Source: Mytilus galloprovincialis
Taxonomy: Eukaryota > Mollusca > Bivalvia > Mytilida > Mytilidae
DNA: 64,000 nucleotides
Direction: 5' to 3'
Assembly: GCF_965363235.1 (NCBI RefSeq)
Contig: NC_134841.1
Location: 38,345,440-38,409,439 of the forward strand
Both the position numbers and the translations under genes were made by a program. Positions 37,801 to 49,605 of this stretch are shown one piece after another; the stretch's first letter is position 1, and each line of letters opens with the position of its first letter. The notes under the pieces were generated by a model. It had not been told where the DNA came from. It made no database searches and saw only the letters and a list, made by a program, of their open reading frames with translations.

Positions 37801-40800
37801 CAATCCACGAGTTAAAGTACGGACATGACTTGAAACACCACTTTTCAAATTCTTAAGGACCATAACTCCTAATATCAAATTTGACTTCCATTTTGTCATC
37901 AATAACAATATATCAACATTTGAAAAGCTTTGATTGTATGGTTCATGAGTAAATGCAACGACATGACTGGAGACACCATTTTTTCAATCTTTCAAGAGCC
38001 ATAACTCCTGAAAAGTAAAAGTCAAAATCGTCATTATTTAACTTGACCGCCATTTTGTCATCAGTAACAATATATTCAAATTTGAAAATCTTTGGTTGAA
38101 CGGTTCTTGAGTAAATACACGGACACAACTGAAATCGCCTATTTTCAATTTTTCAAGACTCATTACTCCTGTAAGGTAAAAGCCAAAATCGTCATTATTG
38201 AACTTGACCTCCACTTTGTTGTCAGTAACAACATATTAAAATTCAAAAAAACTTTGGCTAAACGGTTCACGAGTTAATGCACGGACAACATTATGCTGCC
38301 GTCCACCCGACCACTGTGCGCCCCAAAATCAGAAACCGACATTTTCGACGAAAATCCGGTTAATAATAGAATCCTCAAGGCCATTAATATATATTTATAC
38401 CTTACACATTCTTACTAGTTGAAATGGTATGTTTTCTATAGTTTCAGGATCATCAACTAATGACCTTGAACTCTTTGTGACCACAAGCTCTAACGCAGCA
38501 GTAGATGTAACGGTAACAGCCCCTTTATATTCACCCGGAAGTACACTTGCGTCTACAACTGTTACTCGTGGTAATATTGAAAAGATAACCATAACGATGA
38601 ACCTTCGCGGGGCAGATGTAGAACTAGGAAATAAAGGTGTCTTGGTCGAAGCAACAGACGAAATCACCGTATTCGCTGTAAACAAAGAGTTATACTCCAC
38701 AGATGGATTCGTAGGTTTTCCGACCGACACATTAGGAACAGAATATGTACTGATCACATGGTCTGAAGACGGACAGTTTATGGTTGTTGGCGTAACTGAT
38801 GGAACCACTTTAACCATTACACTTCCGACATTTGTATCTACTACCTTATCCGTTACATACAACGGCAATACATATACTAATGGTGATTCATTCACCGTTG
38901 TTCTTGATCGCTACCAAACATTTCATTGTCATCAAACCAATGGTGACTTCACCGGAACAAGGATCCAATCAACTCATCCAGTATCAGTTTTCAGCGGAGC
39001 TAAAAAGGTAGCAGTAGAAGATACAATGACAGGTTCAAGTTCTGACCATCTTGTAGAACAGCTAATGTCAGTGGACACTTGGGGCAAAGACTTCTTCACC
39101 ATAAGTACACCAGAAAGAACTATTGGTGATTACTTCAGAATAGTCGCAAGTGAAGATTCTACCACTGTGTCATTGGCCGGTTCAACACATGGAACCATCA
39201 ATGCATATGAATACATTGAACTGAACGTCGACACAGGGGATTATAAAACCATTACATCTGACAAAGCAGTCATGGTCGTTATGTTCGGGAAAACCGTTAG
39301 TTCCCAGGTTGGAGATGCACCTAATGGTGGTGATCCACAGATGACGGTGATACCACCTCTTCCCCAATTTCCGTCAGACTATACCTTTAGCACAGTTGAA
39401 ACACCAAGCGGTGATTTTACAAATTACGCCCTGATTGTTATAGATACATCAAAAACTTCCGATTTAATGGTTGACAATGTTGCTGCAAGCGCATCATGGA
39501 CATCGATTGCTGGGTCAGCCAATTTGGTCACTGCAACGTTTGATATAAGTCCTGGTTCACACTCAGTCTTCAGTAACGACCCGGCTGCAACTTTCATGGC
39601 AATAGCCTTCGGCAACGCTCAGACTAATTCATATGCTTATGCATGTGGTTTTCGATTAGCACAAATCAATGCAGTAAGTATATAGATTTAGCCGTTTCAG
39701 AATCTAATGCATTCTGGGTAATATTTCCAAAAGTGTATACCAAAACGTAGTGATTGGTTTAAAACGTGATATACAATAGAAATTCAACCAATGACGTCAT
39801 GCTATTTTCAATTTGGTGTACGAACAATGAGATTACCCATAGTCCTTTAGATTTTGGAAAGGTGAATAAATACAAAAAGTAGATAAAAAAAAAAGAAAAC
39901 ACTGATGGTTTTAATCCATGTAATTTGTACTTCAGCGCTGTGTAAAAAAAAACATGTCGTCACCTCTTTGCCTATCAAAACTTATTGTTTCGCCGTGTGA
40001 TATTATTTGTTTTCGAGAAATTCTGCTTTTAATTGCATTCGATGAATTAGTATTTCCTTTTTGTATATATTTCAACACCAGAAATCCTGATGTGATGCTT
40101 ACTTTCACTCGCTAGGTTTTTTTTAACAAATTTAATTATTTCTTTGAATTTAACAAAAAGAAAAAAAGAAATATCAGAAAGTAGATAGCTTTCTTAGACG
40201 GTGTCATCACAATGCCTTACTGTCTTGTAGTGTCTGTAGTTCGTTAAAAAGTATTATTCGAAATATCATTTTAAACAATTGTAGCTTTAGTAAGTATATT
40301 GATATCGAAATGTATTATATTTCAAATGAAAACCCAGTGCCCAATTCTTGTTTTTTCTTTCTTGTATAAAATGATACAAAACAACTTCGTTATACCATCG
40401 AAGTATTGTATACACTAATGAATATAACTCTTTCATGGTTAAACGAATCTTAAATGCCATTAAAAAAGAGGATCTGTAGGTGATAAAAAGAATGCATTAC
40501 ACAAAAAATACATAGATAAAAAAATAATTAATCGATGTGAAACCGACTTAATACGAAATACAATGTATGTAATAGAGTAATTTTTGTATTTTGGGTTTAT
40601 GAAATAATATTTACCCTTTTTTTTTACAAAACTTATGCTTATCAACGATTTTAAGTTAGATTATATAATTTGCCTGCATTGAAAAAATATTTTCTGTCAG
40701 ACTTTAAACGAAAAATAATTAAACCGTCAAATTTGGCAATATTATAGACATATGCAAGGGATTAACAAATATCAGTTTGTATGTGAATCCTGCCCTCAGT

Positions 40801-43800
40801 CATAAATTCAAGAGTTAATATAATACATTTGTATTTATCATAGCCATGTAGCACCACATCAACAGTTGCCGGTGACATCTTGGATAACGATTGTGATGGA
40901 TGGATTGACGAAGAGACCGACAACGGAATAGGTAATGTAATACAGGACCCGGATAATAATCAAAACCCCACGAGGAGGCTCAATATGTGTAGTTATAATT
41001 TGAAGTGTTACTTATATAGCTGAAATGTAGCACAATTATGTAACAATATGAATCAAATGAAGAAAGTGGTTATGTAATTCAAGTAATACACAACGAAACT
41101 TGCATCAAATCAATGATATCCACTTGATAGTTGCTGTCAATATTTTAAAAAGATTCAAGTATTTACTGTTCTCGTCTAGATTTAAAACAAAAAGACTGGT
41201 AATTGCTAAGGCATTGTATACATGTTCGACAGATGACTAAGGGACGACATCAAAAGATCAATGTAAGATAAAAAACTTAATTCAAATAGTTTGGGGGTGG
41301 GGGGGTTGAACTGCTGCAAGATTTGGTTATCCGACATTGATTTTTACATATACCTATATGGGTCAATCGATTTTTCCCAAATTAAGTTAAGAGGGGGGGG
41401 GGGGTCAGTGAAAAAAGTATGTGAATTAAGTTTTTTATCCTTCATTGAACTTTTGATGTCGTCCCTAAAATAGCCTATATCCAGAGAGTCATCACAGAGT
41501 GTGGTTTCAATTTTGTTTAAAGATTCTTTGTGTCGTACATGTACATTGTACCATATATATTTCATACCTAACGTTAAGCAGTTTGCAGCTGTACAGATAT
41601 AGATAAGATCGAAATCAATTATAAATAGTTTGTATTTTATTTTTCGAAATAAAATTTTGTCTTTTTTCAATTGTATGAATTCAAATTTCCCTTCTCGGCA
41701 TTTTATCCAAGGGTGGGTTTCGTTTTTTAATGTGATTCTTTGAAGAACTTTCCTCTAGGCTAACTTAATCAATTAATAAAAATAACAAAACAATAACACA
41801 TGCATCTTGATATCGGACATTTTTTTTATAATTGCAGACGATGACGGTGATGGATTGATAGATGAAGATTTAGCTACTGCTCCACGAGGTAATAATTGTA
41901 TCATATTTATAAAATGATGATTTTCCACGTTCAAGTTCCATATTTACACATAGAAACTTATTTAAAATGTACGCTTGATAATTCCAAGATTAAAAAAAAA
42001 ACTTTCCTGTTAATGTCTCACGTGGGAATAAATATTATTCTGTCAATTGTATACGTTTCTTTTCTTTTTTTCAGTTGACGGAAACTGGGCAGCTTGGGCT
42101 GCTTGGAGCGCATGCTCCGTAACTTGCGATTCTGGATCCGGTTCACAGATCAGAACGAGAGCATGCACAAACCCTGCTCCTGCGAACAATGGATTGGATT
42201 GCACTGGTGATTCATCCGAAACACAGTCCTGTTCATCTGTCACGCCTTGCCCAAGTGCGTATATCCATAATAAGTCAATAAAATTTTGCAAGATAACCTA
42301 AATTACACGAATTCAGAATTGTAATCATTGTAACCCCTTAATATTTGTAGAAATAGTAAAAGTTACTTGAAAGATCAGATAGAAATATTGTAGGTACATG
42401 TATTGTGTAGACGTAAGAAAAATTGTGTGTTTCGCGGATATATATATATCAATACATTATTTAAAAAAAAATATTCGCAACTTATCTCGACACGGGCTGA
42501 TTAAGAACTCCCCCATACATGTACTTTGCTATTGTCTATGACAGCATTCTGACCCATTGACCTTTTGTTAGAATTTTTTATTATTTTTTTAATTGATTTT
42601 TCAAGGTTGCCTTATCCGTAACGTATATCGCTCATCGATGTTTACCGTAATAAAACTGAATAATTTAAACAAAGAATCATACACTAGCTGTGACAACATT
42701 TCTATCATTACAGTTGATGGAAACTGGGGATCATGGGCAGTATGGACTGACTGTATGGTGTCATGTGGAACTGGTGAAATCAACAGAACACGTGAGTGTG
42801 ACAGTCCAGCTCCTCAATATGGCGGGGACAACTGTACTACCGGAACTGCTGTAGAAACTGACAGCTGCTGGAATGGAACCTGTTACCCGTCAGTTATTGG
42901 AAATATTGATAGAGTATGTTTGTTATTATATATTACTCCATTTATTGGATTTTCTAATGTGGTTTAGATTTTTAGAAACGTTCTCTGATTGAAAAAAACA
43001 ACAGTCCATTATACAGCGTTTCAACAGTTGACAACACTGAACCATCAATTTAACATTGCAATTGAAGCTTCTTTAAAGTATTAAAAAACACAACAATCAT
43101 ATAAAAACAAGATTTGATGCTTTTTTATTGGTTGTATGCAAGGTTACTCAGTATAAAAATATATATCAACCTCGACATAAGACCTCGGTTAATATTAATT
43201 TTCTTGGGTCACCAATTGTATATTATGACATGGTAGAAAAAAATGACATTTTCAACTTTTACTGTGTACAATTTCGATAGCAGTTGGATAAACTTTAGAG
43301 GCCCCTCATGGGGGGGTCCTAGTAATCACATAATCACCATTTTTTTGCCAATATAATCACATAATCATTAAATATTTGCTTATCTTTAGTAATCAAATAA
43401 TCATAAACTAAAAATGCAGTCCTAGGTAATCAAATAATCATGAAATATTTGGCTTAATAATCAAATAATCATTAAAAAAACGGCCAAGTAATCACATAAT
43501 CAAAAACCCCATGAGGGCCCTCACTTTATAAGTGTTGACCTACATGTATATATGTTAATATAGTGCCTTTGTGTTATATAGGCGTGCTCGAATTCTCAAG
43601 GGAGGTCAAATATCAAATATATGTTTTTGGCATGATAGTTTCTTAATGTATGAAGGGTGAATTTCAATAGACAAATATAATCTAAATAATGTAATTGTTG
43701 TGCTTGTTTGGTGGTTCTACACGCAGCGTTCAAAACCCCTTTCAAACGCGTATTAATCTTGTCTTATGTTGGTATGAATACAGTTTTACCACTAATTCCT

Positions 43801-44983
43801 TCAAAAAAGATTACACAATTTTGTACCTTCTATTGCCCATAATTCAAATTATATGTCGCGCTTAATTCCATATTGCTTTGAGTGAAACGCTTACGAAAAC
43901 GTGCACTGTTTCATGTTTGTATACATCGATTTCAGAATTGTTCTTGGACATGGTTTGGATGTAAAGATGGTGCCATTACATGTATAGATTTCTCCTTCCG
44001 GTGTGATGGATCCGAGGACTGTGACGATGGCAGCGATGAGTCAGCAGAAATTGCAGGATGTCCAACACAGTGTAACGGAGCAGGTAATTTATTTTTAACG
44101 TGAGGTAACTGATCCGATTACGAAATGATATGATGGACAAGGTTTGTGATCACTAAACCAAAAATAAGTCGATGTAGTGAGATTGCCAATGAGGCAATTA
44201 TTGACAAGAGACCAAACGACGTATATATGTAAGCAACTATGGGTCACCTTACGGTCTTCAACAATGAGCAAAACCCATATCATATAGCTATAAAATCTCC
44301 CCGACAGAATAGAAAGTAATACAATTTAAAAATGTTGCTTTATCGGAGCGGATATCCTTCTCGAATAGAATTTGATAGATGTTTTGTTTTCATTATACAA
44401 CGGAGAAGGTCTGTAATTTTAAACAGGGTGTAACATAATTGTTGTTTTAATAAGGATGCAAAAGAAACATTGTTTTATTTCATTAATGATACGCAAGGTA
44501 TTATGAGCGCGAGGAAAGAATATAAACTAAAGAAATATTGAGCATTCGTTAATGAGACAAGAGCCTAACGAATCTAGACAACTTAATAAATGTCGAAGAG
44601 CTTTTCCAGATTTACTTTCACTAGGAACGTTCAAACTCTAGAACATTTTAAAACCAGGCTTGTGTAATACGTAGAAGCGTAAGAATCTTTATGACAGAAA
44701 CGGAGGAAAGAATAGACGAATTCAGTTAACATATGGTCGTCCTTTAATTAGTTATATCTCATTTCACGTTCTTCATTGCCATTAGCCTTAATGAAGTTAT
44801 GAATACTAAAGCGCAAAAACGAAAAATGACGTTATGTAAGTTATGGTACAGTTTCCAAGTATTTTTAAACGAGTAAGTGCTTAATTTGTCATCTTCTTAT
44901 TTTTAGGTACCATGTCAGTATCCAGTATTTTGATTGGTACGATTATCTGCTTCCTATATGTGACAATGATGGGACACTTTTAA
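31875..44983 (+). CDS. IgGFc-binding / TSP1 / LDLa surface protein A (690 aa, 9 coding exons)
   Basis: Coding exons: 31875-31926, 36458-36508, 38448-39673, 40844-40931, 41838-41888, 42075-42254, 42714-42913, 43936-44083, 44907-44983; total 2,073 nt, phases 1,1,0,1,1,1,0,1. Signal peptide 1-17 (MKTLLYLTVLVGICYGQ). Residues 18-443 resemble the IgGFc-binding N-terminal domain (Pfam PF17517): [33 protein letters not shown]. Residues 444-489 hold two acidic metal-binding motifs ([22 protein letters not shown]). TSP1 domains are at 490-549 and 550-616 with W..W..W tracts, and an LDLa domain at 617-665 has [13 protein letters not shown]. The hydrophobic tail 666-690 after CNGAG suggests a GPI anchor or short membrane span. 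An AG just before the ATG suggests a non-coding upstream exon. It is probably a cell-surface adhesion or recognition protein. Domain names are family recognition; anchoring and role are inference. AATAAA lies at 45085. Confidence 0.88.
32667..33603. repeat. Large inverted repeat in intron 1 of gene A
   Basis: Arms 32667-32929 and 33340-33603 (about 263 bp) are reverse complements with only a few mismatches. The ~410-bp centre contains an M5 copy (33090-33295). Arms include CACGTG and paired GACCAAT/ATTGGTC boxes. Transcribed within intron 1 it would fold into a very long hairpin. Confidence 0.93.
33303..33880. repeat. Second inverted repeat interleaved with the first
   Basis: 33303-33340 and 33843-33880 are a perfect ~38-bp inverted pair (GCAGATTTTTCTCCCCACCT ...). 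The left copy ends exactly where the right arm of the 263-bp inverted repeat begins, so the two pairs interleave and cannot both pair in one simple hairpin. Confidence 0.9.
33885..33960. repeat. Two tandem copies of a self-complementary ~30-bp unit
   Basis: ATCCACTCTTAGGCTGAAAG-AGTGGATC occurs, then a second slightly changed copy. Each unit is itself an inverted repeat (GATCCACT/AGTGGATC). Confidence 0.75.
34298..34575 (+). repeat. Dispersed repeat M1, long copy
   Basis: Full run of M1 landmarks: GGTATGATTGCCAATGAGAC, CCTTCAACAATGAGCAAAGC, GTAAAACAATTCAAACGAAA, CTTGGGACAGGCACATACAT. Used here as the reference for M1. Confidence 0.8.
34995..35085 (-). repeat. M5 fragment
   Basis: Contains TAGCTATAAAACCAGGTTAA, as in other M5 copies. 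Confidence 0.55.
35560..35735 (-). repeat. Dispersed repeat M1
   Basis: Reverse-strand landmarks including GAGTTGTCTCATTGGCACTC and ATACCACATCTTCCTATT. Confidence 0.65.
37075..37600 (+). repeat. Dispersed repeat M2 in intron 2 of gene A
   Basis: Matches 28950-29470 in order (GAGACAACAACCCGATCAAA, GACTAACAAAGGCCAGAGGC, GGGGTTAAACATGTTTTGTA). Its segment CATAAATTAACAAAGGACTA shows the undisturbed sequence at the point where the array at 1505-2325 interrupts M2. Confidence 0.8.
37785..38300 (+). repeat. Tandem ~140-160-bp repeat just before exon 3 of gene A
   Basis: About four diverged units, each with CCATAACTCC, CATTTTGTCATCA-GTAACAA, TTTGGTTAAACGGTT-type and ACGGACA blocks; starts near 37790, 37925, 38088 and 38250. 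It ends about 150 bp before the exon 3 acceptor. Confidence 0.8.
39700..39855. mobile_element. Possible small inverted-repeat element after exon 3 of gene A
   Basis: TTCTGGGTAATATTTCCAAA ... TATACC at the left roughly pairs with GGTGTAC ... GAGATTACCCATAG at the right. The match is imperfect, so it is only a candidate. Confidence 0.35.
41239..41468. mobile_element. MITE-like element with ~48-bp terminal inverted repeats (intron 4 of gene A)
   Basis: The left end AGGGACGACATCAAAAGATC continues to AACTTAATTCA. The right end is its reverse complement with few changes, finishing at GTCGTCCCT. About 230 bp in all, no coding capacity, with two long G runs inside. TA could be the target duplication but this is not clear. 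Confidence 0.85.
43298..43522. mobile_element. Small element with GAGGGCCCTCATGGGG-type ends, intron 7 of gene A
   Basis: GAGGCCCCTCATGGGG at the left and CCCCATGAGGGCCCTC at the right flank about 190 bp made of repeated AATCA(C/A)ATAATCA words (five to six copies), strongly AT-rich and strand-asymmetric. Confidence 0.75.
44160..44295 (+). repeat. M1 fragment in intron 8 of gene A
   Basis: Contains GAGATTGCCAATGAGGCAAT and CTTCAACAATGAGCAAAACC, in M1 order. Confidence 0.7.
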
Positions 44984-45084
44984 CCTTTGAACTTCAACTA
45001 ATTAAGTTATTTAGTTGAAATGTATGTTATTGATTTGTATATTTATTTATTTTCTAAAATGTATTTTGTATTATTAATTTATGT

Positions 45085-45090
45085 AATAAA
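45085..45090 (+). terminator. Polyadenylation signal of gene A
   Basis: AATAAA about 100 bp after the stop codon at 44983. Confidence 0.7.
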
Positions 45091-45482
45091 CTCTACCATT
45101 TATACGTAGCTAGTAGCATTTTACTTAATTGTTCTTTTTGTACTCTTAGTTAGTAGAGGCGTCTTAGTATAGTTAAGTCTGACTGTACTTTTACGATTTA
45201 TTGTTATGATTGGTCTCTGTTTTTTCTTATCGATCCAAGCATATCATCCATAGAGATACCAAGATGCAGGTTGTATCGTCGTCATGTCGATAAGCGTTTA
45301 TTTAACTGTCATGATTTGGTGCTAAGGGCGTGATTAAGTTAGGTCACTCCTCCAAATGGTATAAGTTCTCTAAAAATAACAAAACAGACAAGATTATGAT
45401 TCTAATCAGTAGTTGACATTAAGGACCATCAAGGTTTCAGTATTGAACTTGTGTTTGTTGAAACAATATAGAAAATTGACAT

Positions 45483-45795
45483 GGTTTTACGGTCGCCATC
45501 ATGAGCTGATTGGCCATTATGACAAAAGTGTGTCAGAAATCATATCTGATATTCTTTTCAGTCATATTAACCTTCCATCATTACCGAACTGAACAAAGAA
45601 ATAACACGACGGGTGCCGTATACGGTGCAGGAAATGGTTACTCTTCCGGAGCCCCTGATTTCACTCCCGGTTTTTAGTGGAGTTCGTGTTGTTTCTTATT
45701 TATTATTTATAACTGTTGATGTAAATGTCTTTCGGTTTTATGAGTCTTTGTTTACTACTTGGTTTTGATTGTTATTGTTTGTTTAAGCAATTGCC
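45483..45795 (+). repeat. Dispersed repeat, pair with 20045-20370
   Basis: Near-identical, same orientation. Differences are scattered substitutions and small indels. Confidence 0.85.
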
Positions 45796-46439
45796 ATGGC
45801 GCAGCTTATTATAAGTGTTCCTAATTTTATCATGGTTAACGTTTAGATAAAATTGAGATTATTTTACGTAGATATTTTTAAAAAGCGTCTGTCTAAAAAA
45901 CACCCAATTCACAATGTATACCAAAACGACTATGAAGCAACGTTACATTAATCCCGTTTTTTGTGAGAGAAAAATCGCCATCAAGGCCTCGAAATTGTGT
46001 GCTAGCAAGGGAGTTTTCTAACCACCAAGAAATATACAAATACATGTAGAAAGAAATGTAGTATCTCATCATCAATACCAACCAATGAGCCAATGGATAG
46101 AGTATAATTGTTTTTAAAAATCGTCGTCAAAATACGTTTCTTGTGACAGTATCACCATATCAACATAAGGGATCGGTTTGGATGCCGACGGGACAAATAT
46201 CCGCCAAAGTTTAAATGAAGAGTATATAAGCAATTTTACGCCATGTATGTTTCGTTGTTATTTTGGGTTTATTTGTTTTTTTCTGCGTCAATCAAAAACG
46301 GAAATCAAGTAAATAAATCAAACTAGCTAGCTAGGCATGGGAAAACACTCCTGAATATATAACAGACATATTCATTTTTAAACATGCCAAACAGTCTGAA
46401 GCCAAAAATGAAACTAAAACCATTCTTCTTCATTTCATT

Positions 46440-47140
46440 ATATATAAGAAGATATGGCGTGATTGCCAATGAGACAAGATGAGATATGGCGTGATTGCCA
46501 ATGAGACAAGAGGAGATATGGCCTGATTGCCAATGAGACAAGAGGAGATATGGCGTGATTACCAATGAGAAAAGAGGAGATATGGCGTGATTGCCAATGA
46601 GACAAGATGAGATATGGCGTGATTACCAATGAGACAAGAGGAGATATGGCCTGATTGCCAATGAGACAAGAGGAGATATGGCGTGATTACCAATGAGACA
46701 AGAGGAGATATGGCCTGATTGCCATTTCATTATAAATTAGGAGATATGGCGTGATTGCCAATGAGACAAGATGAGATATGGCGTGATTACCAATGAGACC
46801 AGAGGAGATATGGCCTGATTGCCAATGAGACAAGAGGAGATATGGCGTGATTGCCAATGAGACAAGACGAGATATGGCGTGATTGCCAATGAGACAAGAG
46901 GAGATATGACGTGATTGCCGATGAGACAAGAGGAGATATGGCGTGATTGACAATGAGACAAGAGGAGATATGGCGTGATTGACAATGAGACAAGAGGAGA
47001 TATGGCTTGATTGCCAATGAGACAAGAGGAGATATGGCGTGATTGCCAATGAGACAAGTATTCACCGGGGACCAAATAATGTAGAAGTTATCAACTATAG
47101 GTCATCGTATTGCATTCAACAAATAGCAAAAATCCAGACC
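46440..47140 (+). repeat. 32-bp minisatellite grown inside an M1 repeat
   Basis: About nineteen copies of a 32-bp unit (GAGATATGGCGTGATTGCCA + ATGAGACAAGAG) with GCGTGATTGCC, GCCTGATTGCC and GCGTGATTACC variants. The unit is the first segment of M1, and the rest of M1 continues at 47060-47140 (ACTATAGGTCATCGTATTGC). The array therefore arose by local expansion within an M1 copy. Open frames across it are by-products. Confidence 0.95.
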
Positions 47141-47935
47141 ATCAAGCAAACTGTTTTTTTTTTTGCAAACTACACTTATTTTTATTAGAACCTGACAATG
47201 TTTAAGAACAAACAAAGATACATGTACCAGTTAGTTCACAACACCCCGTTAACGAATAATTTCTTAAATTTGTATAGATTTTCTCAATTTGAACTAATGG
47301 AAATGTGCAGTTTCAGTTAATAAATTTAAGTGCCACCTAAATCAAATGACTCTAGAAATAAATACATTAACTTTTTCAACAGTAGGCATATGTAGTCTAT
47401 ACAGTATGGCTGGCTCTAAATCTATAAAAGTGAATAAATTAAACAGAAACAATCAAAAGATTTATGTATATTGTAATATTTGTATATTTTTGTATTGGTT
47501 TCACACCATAGACAAAAGAAGCTACGGCAAGTTAATGCACAGTCTTTACATGGAACGAAGAGGTAGAGTCAACTTCCCAGGAATTTATGTCAAAGCAGGG
47601 TCATTTTCAAAAGGTCTTTCAACTCGTGTCCAAAAACAGTATTATATGTGTTGTAAAAACGTAATGGCTTAATTCTAAACAAATAGCTCAGTTGTAAGGC
47701 ATGAAAGATAGTCCAAAAACACAGCTTTTGAGACAGGTTTTATTTATTAATTATCTTTTATTCTGTTGAACCAAGAGTTCCAAGTGCTGAAGTTAAAAAT
47801 TCTTATCTTATATATGCATTTTTTCTAAATAACCCTTCACCATCGTTTCGACTACTCTGTATTTTATGAGACAATCTGGCGGATCGAAGAAGTTAGATGT
47901 CACATAGTGTAAAGTAATGCACTTTGCACTCAACC
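47141..47935. other. Intergenic, unsupported open frame
   Basis: A 108-codon frame at 47346-47672 has no recognisable domain, signal or splice context, and I do not call it a gene. Confidence 0.4.
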
Positions 47936-49605
47936 TCTTCAACTTTGTTTTTTATTTGGCCTTTTTAACATTTTTGATTCGAGCGTCACTCATAAGTCTT
48001 TTGTAGACGAAACGCGCGGGTGGCATCAATATAAAATTTCAATCCTGGTATCTATGATGAGTTTATTTAAAACCACTGGGTCGATGCCACTGCTGGTGGA
48101 GTTTTAATTCCCCGATGATATCACCAGCCAAGTAGTCAGCACTTCTGTATCACTGATGAATTTTTTTTAGACGAAACGCGCGTCTAGCGTAAATATGAAA
48201 TTTCAATCCTGGTATCTATGATGAGTTTATTTAAAACCACTAGGTCGATGCAATTGCTGGTGGAGTTTTAGTTACCCGAGCGTATCACCAGTCCAGAAGC
48301 AGCACTTCTGTGTTGACTTGAGTTACCATTGATATGTTCATAATTGTTAATTAACTGTTAACAAACTTTGAATTTTTGAAATACTAAGGCTTTTCTACCT
48401 CAAGAATAGATTACCTTAGCTGTATTTGGCATAACGTTTAGGATTTGGTGGTCCTCAATTCTCTTCAACTTTGTACTTTATATGACCGTTTTAACATTTT
48501 TTTATTCGAGCGACACTGATGAGTCTTTTGTAGACGAAACGCGCGTCTAGTGTAAATATAAAATTTCAATCCTTGTATTTATGATGAGTTTATTTACAAC
48601 CACTTGGTCGATGCCACTGCTGGTGGAGTTTTAGTTACCCGAGGGTATCACTAACCCAGTAGTCAGCACTTCTGTGTTGACTTGAGTTACCATTTATATG
48701 TTCATAATTATAAATTAACCGTTAACAAAACTTTGAATTTTTTAAATACTAAGGCTTTTCTACCTCAAGAATAGATTATCGTAGCTGTATTTGGCAAAAC
48801 TGTTAGGAAAGTTTTGATCCTGAATGCTCTTCAACTTCATTCTTTTTTTGGCCTTTTTAACATTTATGATTCGAGCGTCACTGATGAGTCTTTTGTAGAC
48901 GAAAGGTGCGTCTGGCGTAAATATAAAATTTCAATCCTGGTATCTATGATGAGTTTATTTAAAACCACTGGGTCGATGCCACTGCTGGTGCAGTTTTAAT
49001 TCCCCGATGATATACCAGCCAGCCAAGTAGTCAGCACTTCTGTTTCACTGATTAGTTTTTTGTAGACGAAACGCGCGTCTAGCGTAAATATAAAATTTCA
49101 ATCCTGGTATCTATGATGGGTTTATTTAAAACCACTGGGTCGATGCAATTGCTGGTGGAATTTTAGTTACACGAGGGTATCACCAGCCCAGTAGTCAGCA
49201 AGGCATAAATATAAAATTTTAATCCTGGTATCTATGATGAGTTTATTTAAAACCACTGGGTCGATGCCACTGCTGGTGGAGTTTTAATTCCCCGATGATA
49301 TCACCAGCCCAGTAGTCATCACTTCTGTGTTGACTTGAGCTATCATTGATATGTTCATAATTATAAATTAACTGTTAACAAAACTTTGAATTTTTGAAAT
49401 ACTAAGGCTTTTCTACCTCCAGGAATAGATTACATTAGCTGTATTTAAAAAAAACTTTAGGATTTTTTTATCCTCAATGCTCTTCAACTTAGTACTGTAT
49501 TTGGTCTTTTTAACATTTTTTTATTCGAGCGTCACTGATGAGCTCTTTGTAGACGAAACGCGGGTCTGGCGTAAATATAAAATTTAAATCCTGGTATATA
49601 TGATG
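47936..49605 (+). repeat. Tandem array of the ~360-bp repeat family
   Basis: At least six copies of the signature GACGAAACGCGCGTCT or close variants (near 48006, 48170, 48535, 48898, 49066, 49553), each followed by ATATAAAATTTCAATCCTGG and GGTCGATGCCACTGCTGGTG. Full units are about 361 bp; some are shortened to ~170 bp, so the array is irregular. Confidence 0.92.

Noticed and set aside
38395-38895. 166-codon minus-strand frame
   Set aside because: Antisense of the IgGFc-type exon of gene A, whose plus-strand frame is homologous between two genes.
46323-47075. Overlapping minus-strand frames encoding HWQSRHISSCLIGNH repeats
   Set aside because: By-product of the 32-bp minisatellite, whose unit length is not a multiple of three.
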